A DNA stretch of 25,740 nt from the NCBI GenBank assembly GCA_003516865.1, contig DPBR01000097.1:12537-38276 (forward strand), read 5' to 3'. The notes under the pieces are model-generated. The model saw only the letters and a program-made list of their open reading frames with translations, was not told the DNA's origin and did no database searches. This DNA is from Oscillospiraceae bacterium (GTDB lineage Bacteria > Bacillota > Clostridia > Oscillospirales > Ruminococcaceae). Both the position numbers and the translations under genes were made by a program. How positions within the stretch are numbered: the first letter of the stretch is position 1; each line of letters opens with the position of its first letter. Positions 23,228 to 25,740 of this stretch are shown in pieces.

Positions 23228-25210
23228 ATGGCAAAACAGTCAAATTATGTTGATTTAAAGGCGCTCAAAGGTCCGGACAGGGTACGCAAACGTCCCGCTG
23301 TAATATTCGGCTCGGACGATGCGGCGGGCTGCCGTCACTCGGTGTTTGAGATAATATCGAACTCGATTGACGAGGCGCGCGAGGGCTATGGAAAGCGGAT
23401 TATCATAACGCTTCATTCGGATAAATCAATAACCGTCGAGGATTTCGGGCGCGGAATACCGATTGACTATAATAAAAACGAAGAAAAATACAACTGGGAG
23501 CTTGCGTTCTGCACGCTTTACGCGGGCGGAAAATACGACAATAACACAGGCGAAAACTATTCTTACGCGCTCGGACTGAACGGTCTGGGACTTTGCGCGA
23601 CGCAGTTCGCCTCCGAATTTATGGAGGTTGAGAGCAAAAACGGAACGTGGCAGTATAATCTGCGGTTTGAAAAGGGCTTTAACGTCACGAACGACGAGCG
23701 AGGCTTCACGAAAAGCAAAACCGACGCCACGGGAACTAAAATCCACTGGCGTCCCGACCTTGACGTATTCACGGATATCGACATAGGGCTTGACTATCTT
23801 GACGATATGCTGAGAAGGCAGGCTGTTGTAAACGGCGGAATAGAGTTTTTGCGTATTGCGGAGAACGAGGACGGAACGCGCGATGAAAAGACGTTCTTCT
23901 ACAAGGACGGAATTTTCGATTATCTGACGGAAATTCTCGGCGAAAAATCGCTTACAACGCCGCAGCTCTGGCAGGCGCAGCGTCAGGGTAAAGACCGCGA
24001 GGACAAAGAAGAATACAAGCTGAAAATGAATGTTGCCTTTGCCTTTTCAAAGGAAATTCACTTCATCGAGCATTATCATAATTCAAGCTGGCTTGAACAC
24101 GGCGGTTCGCCCGAAGAAGCGATGAAAAAGGCGTTTTTGTCGCAGATTGACGCTTATCTCAAGAACAACAATAAGTACAATAAAGGCGAAAAGTCGATTA
24201 AATGGGAAGATATTTCGGACTGCCTTGTGTTTATAAGCTCGAATTTCTCCACGCAGGCGAGTTATGCGAACCAGACGAAAAAGGCGGTTACGAACGCGTT
24301 TATCAAGGAAGCGATGACCGATTGGCTGAAGCACAGCCTTGAGGTGTATTTCCTCGAAAATCCTGACGAAGCGGTTAAAATCGCGGAAAATGTGCTTATA
24401 AACAAGCGTTCGAGGGAAAATGCGGAGAAAGTCCGCAGTTCGTCGATTGCGAGCCTTACGCAGAAAATCGACCTCACAAACCGCATAGACAAGTTTGTTG
24501 ACTGCCGAAGCCGCGATGTGTCGAAGCGCGAGGTGTATATTGTGGAGGGCGATTCGGCGCTCGGTTCGGTTAAGCTTGCGCGCGACGCGGAATTTCAGGC
24601 GGTAATCCCCGTTCGCGGTAAAATTCTGAACTGCCTGAAAGCAAGCTACGACAAGATTTTCAAGAGCGAAATCATCACAAATCTGATTAAAGTACTCGGC
24701 TGCGGCGTCGAGGTTAAGTCAAAGGCGAATAAGAAGCTAAACTCGTTCAATATCGACAATCTGCGCTGGAATAAGGTTGTAATCTGCACAGATGCCGATG
24801 TTGACGGATTTCAGATAAGAACGCTTATTCTCACGATGATACAGGAGCTTTGCCCGACGCTTATTCAGGAGGGAAAGGTGTATATCGCGGAGTCGCCGCT
24901 GTATGAAATCGGCACAAAGGACAAGACGTATTTCGCTTACACAGAGCCGGAAAAGTCGAAAATTCTCGGAATGATAGGCGATAAAAAGTACACAATTCAG
25001 CGCTCTAAAGGTCTTGGCGAGAACGACCCGGATATGATGTCGCTTACGACGATGAACCCTGAAACGCGCCGTTTGATTAAGGTTACGCCTGCGGACGCGG
25101 AGAAAACGCGGCAGATGTTCGATATTCTTCTCGGCGACGACCTCGCGGGAAGAAAGGACTTTATCCGTGAAAACGGCAGTCGTTATCTTGACGCGGCGGA
25201 CGTGAGCTGA
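23228..25210 (+). CDS. Divergent type IIA DNA topoisomerase subunit B (GyrB/ParE-like)
   Basis: 660 residues from the ATG at 23228, chosen over an in-frame TTG at 23210 because the GGAG (23213-23216) lies between them. Domains are GHKL ATPase (about 15-220), transducer (about 225-400), TOPRIM (about 430-550) and the GyrB C-terminal region with QRSKGLGENDP. TOPRIM residues look intact: E440 in VEGDSALGS and D522, D524 and D526 in TDADVDG. The ATPase retains E41 and N45 (EIISNSIDE), but the usual DNGRGIP reads DFGRGIP and the GLHGVG loop reads GLNGLG. It resembles a third, clostridial gyrB/parE-like lineage rather than gyrB itself. No A subunit is adjacent; it must pair with one encoded elsewhere. 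Confidence 0.9.
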   Translation: MAKQSNYVDLKALKGPDRVRKRPAVIFGSDDAAGCRHSVFEIISNSIDEAREGYGKRIIITLHSDKSITVEDFGRGIPIDYNKNEEKYNWELAFCTLYAGGKYDNNTGENYSYALGLNGLGLCATQFASEFMEVESKNGTWQYNLRFEKGFNVTNDERGFTKSKTDATGTKIHWRPDLDVFTDIDIGLDYLDDMLRRQAVVNGGIEFLRIAENEDGTRDEKTFFYKDGIFDYLTEILGEKSLTTPQLWQAQRQGKDREDKEEYKLKMNVAFAFSKEIHFIEHYHNSSWLEHGGSPEEAMKKAFLSQIDAYLKNNNKYNKGEKSIKWEDISDCLVFISSNFSTQASYANQTKKAVTNAFIKEAMTDWLKHSLEVYFLENPDEAVKIAENVLINKRSRENAEKVRSSSIASLTQKIDLTNRIDKFVDCRSRDVSKREVYIVEGDSALGSVKLARDAEFQAVIPVRGKILNCLKASYDKIFKSEIITNLIKVLGCGVEVKSKANKKLNSFNIDNLRWNKVVICTDADVDGFQIRTLILTMIQELCPTLIQEGKVYIAESPLYEIGTKDKTYFAYTEPEKSKILGMIGDKKYTIQRSKGLGENDPDMMSLTTMNPETRRLIKVTPADAEKTRQMFDILLGDDLAGRKDFIRENGSRYLDAADVS

Positions 25211-25224
25211 GCGACTGAACTCGA

Positions 25225-25722
25225 ATGAAGAAGTTTACAATTGTCGGAGGAGCGGACGGCGTTGGAAAGAGCAGCTTTCTGGGCAGCCTGAACGAACAGC
25301 GCGGCGACCTCGGCGTGATAGTTGACGCAGATAAGATAAATCTGAGGTTTAACGGAGATAAGGTGAAGGGTGAAAAAACTGCTTCGCAGATGATTTCCGA
25401 CTGCCTTGAAAGGGAAATCAGCTTCACGCCGGAAACAACGCTCTCCGGTCATAAAACGCTTAAAACTGTGAAAGAAGCGCGGGAGAAGAATTATTGCGTT
25501 CGTTTGTATTATATCGGTATAAGCTCCGCGCAGGAGAGTCTTTTGCGGATTGAAAACCGCGTTAAAAAGGGCGGTCACGGGATACCCGAAAGCGATGTGT
25601 TAAGGCGATATAAGAGCCGTTTCGAGGACTTGCTGAGGGTTTTGCCTTATTGCGATGAAGCGCAAAAAACTAAGGCAACACCGCACAATTATCGGCTCCG
25701 CCTTTTTCATTCACTCACTTGA
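25225..25722 (+). pseudogene. Zeta-toxin-like P-loop kinase, C-terminus apparently replaced (truncated)
   Basis: The 165-codon frame has a Walker A motif GADGVGKSS (9-17), 'VDADKINL' (33-40), an ETTLSG segment, and 'RVKKGGHGIPESDVLRRY', all typical of Zeta-family predicted kinases found in Clostridia. After 'LLRVLPYCDEA' the similarity stops, and the last ~21 residues (from about position 25660) look like read-through of unrelated DNA. The family normally continues some 20-40 residues, so I judge the gene 3'-truncated. The active-site half remains, so a product could still fold in part. There is no clear SD; the ATG is 14 bases after the topoisomerase stop. No antitoxin gene is adjacent. Confidence 0.65.
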
Positions 25723-25740
25723 TATTTTTTCGCCATATTG
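25661..25740. repeat. Possible dispersed repeat or insertion boundary at the right edge
   Basis: From about 25665 the sequence changes character. AAGGC (25672-25676) and GCCTT (25700-25704) are inverted arms around a 23-base interior, with an A-run before and T-runs after (25703-25707 and 25725-25730). The block reads like an element end or dispersed intergenic repeat that interrupts the Zeta-like gene. The rest lies outside the window, so identity is uncertain. Confidence 0.3.

Noticed and set aside
1..25740. tRNA or rRNA genes, CRISPR arrays, complete insertion sequences or prophage genes
   Set aside because: None was recognised on reading; intergenic gaps are short and accounted for by promoters, terminators and leaders. 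The search was by eye and could miss small RNAs.

Overview
The window looks like chromosomal core sequence of a Gram-positive anaerobe of class Clostridia, most likely the Ruminococcaceae/Oscillospiraceae group. The evidence is gene content and order: rpmG-secE-nusG-rplK-rplA, rimP-nusA-rnpM-ylxQ-infB-rbfA-nrnA-truB-ribF, strong SD sequences, TTG/GTG starts, and the style of the FapA-like and CNNM proteins. All 27 genes supported here lie on the + strand. G+C appears intermediate, so many long antisense ORFs exist, but they are shadows.

Layout. (1) Positions 1-5669 form a mixed run: the 3' part of a DUF342/FapA-like gene, a membrane-anchored NlpC/P60-like protein that has lost its catalytic Cys and His, a degenerate DRE-TIM-like protein, a Cof-type HAD phosphatase, a CNNM/CorC membrane protein and an NfeD-like protein. 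(2) Positions 5670-8146 are a classic secE-nusG-L11-L1 operon. It has a near-consensus extended -10 promoter holding a perfect palindrome, an apparent 23S rRNA mimic (candidate L1 autoregulatory site) between rplK and rplA, and an intrinsic terminator. (3) Positions 8147-17964 are a translation/RNA operon, rimP through gltX, with mostly overlapping genes. ylxQ has no standard start codon and appears to begin with ATA. (4) Positions 17965-23140 are a promoter, an ABC-2 type exporter of the GldA/GldF/GldG plus DUF4340 type, a conserved-looking 92-residue protein of unknown role, and a terminator. (5) Positions 23141-25740 are a promoter, a divergent type II topoisomerase B subunit without an adjacent A subunit, and a Zeta-toxin/P-loop kinase-like gene whose 3' end looks replaced by foreign or repeat sequence.

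How the genes work together. Regions 2 and 3 cover protein export (SecE), transcription elongation/termination (NusG, NusA), ribosome assembly (RimP, RbfA, L1, L11, L33), initiation (IF-2), tRNA modification and charging (TruB, GltX), RNA turnover (NrnA, RnpM) and FAD supply (RibF). Region 4 encodes an envelope-spanning ABC assembly of unknown substrate. No tRNA, rRNA, CRISPR array, prophage or complete insertion sequence was seen. I see no clear undescribed defence or mobile system. The points most worth a second look are the rRNA-mimic in the rplK-rplA spacer, the ATA start of ylxQ, the consecutive apparent pseudoenzymes near the left end, the divergent topoisomerase, and the broken Zeta-like gene at the right edge.
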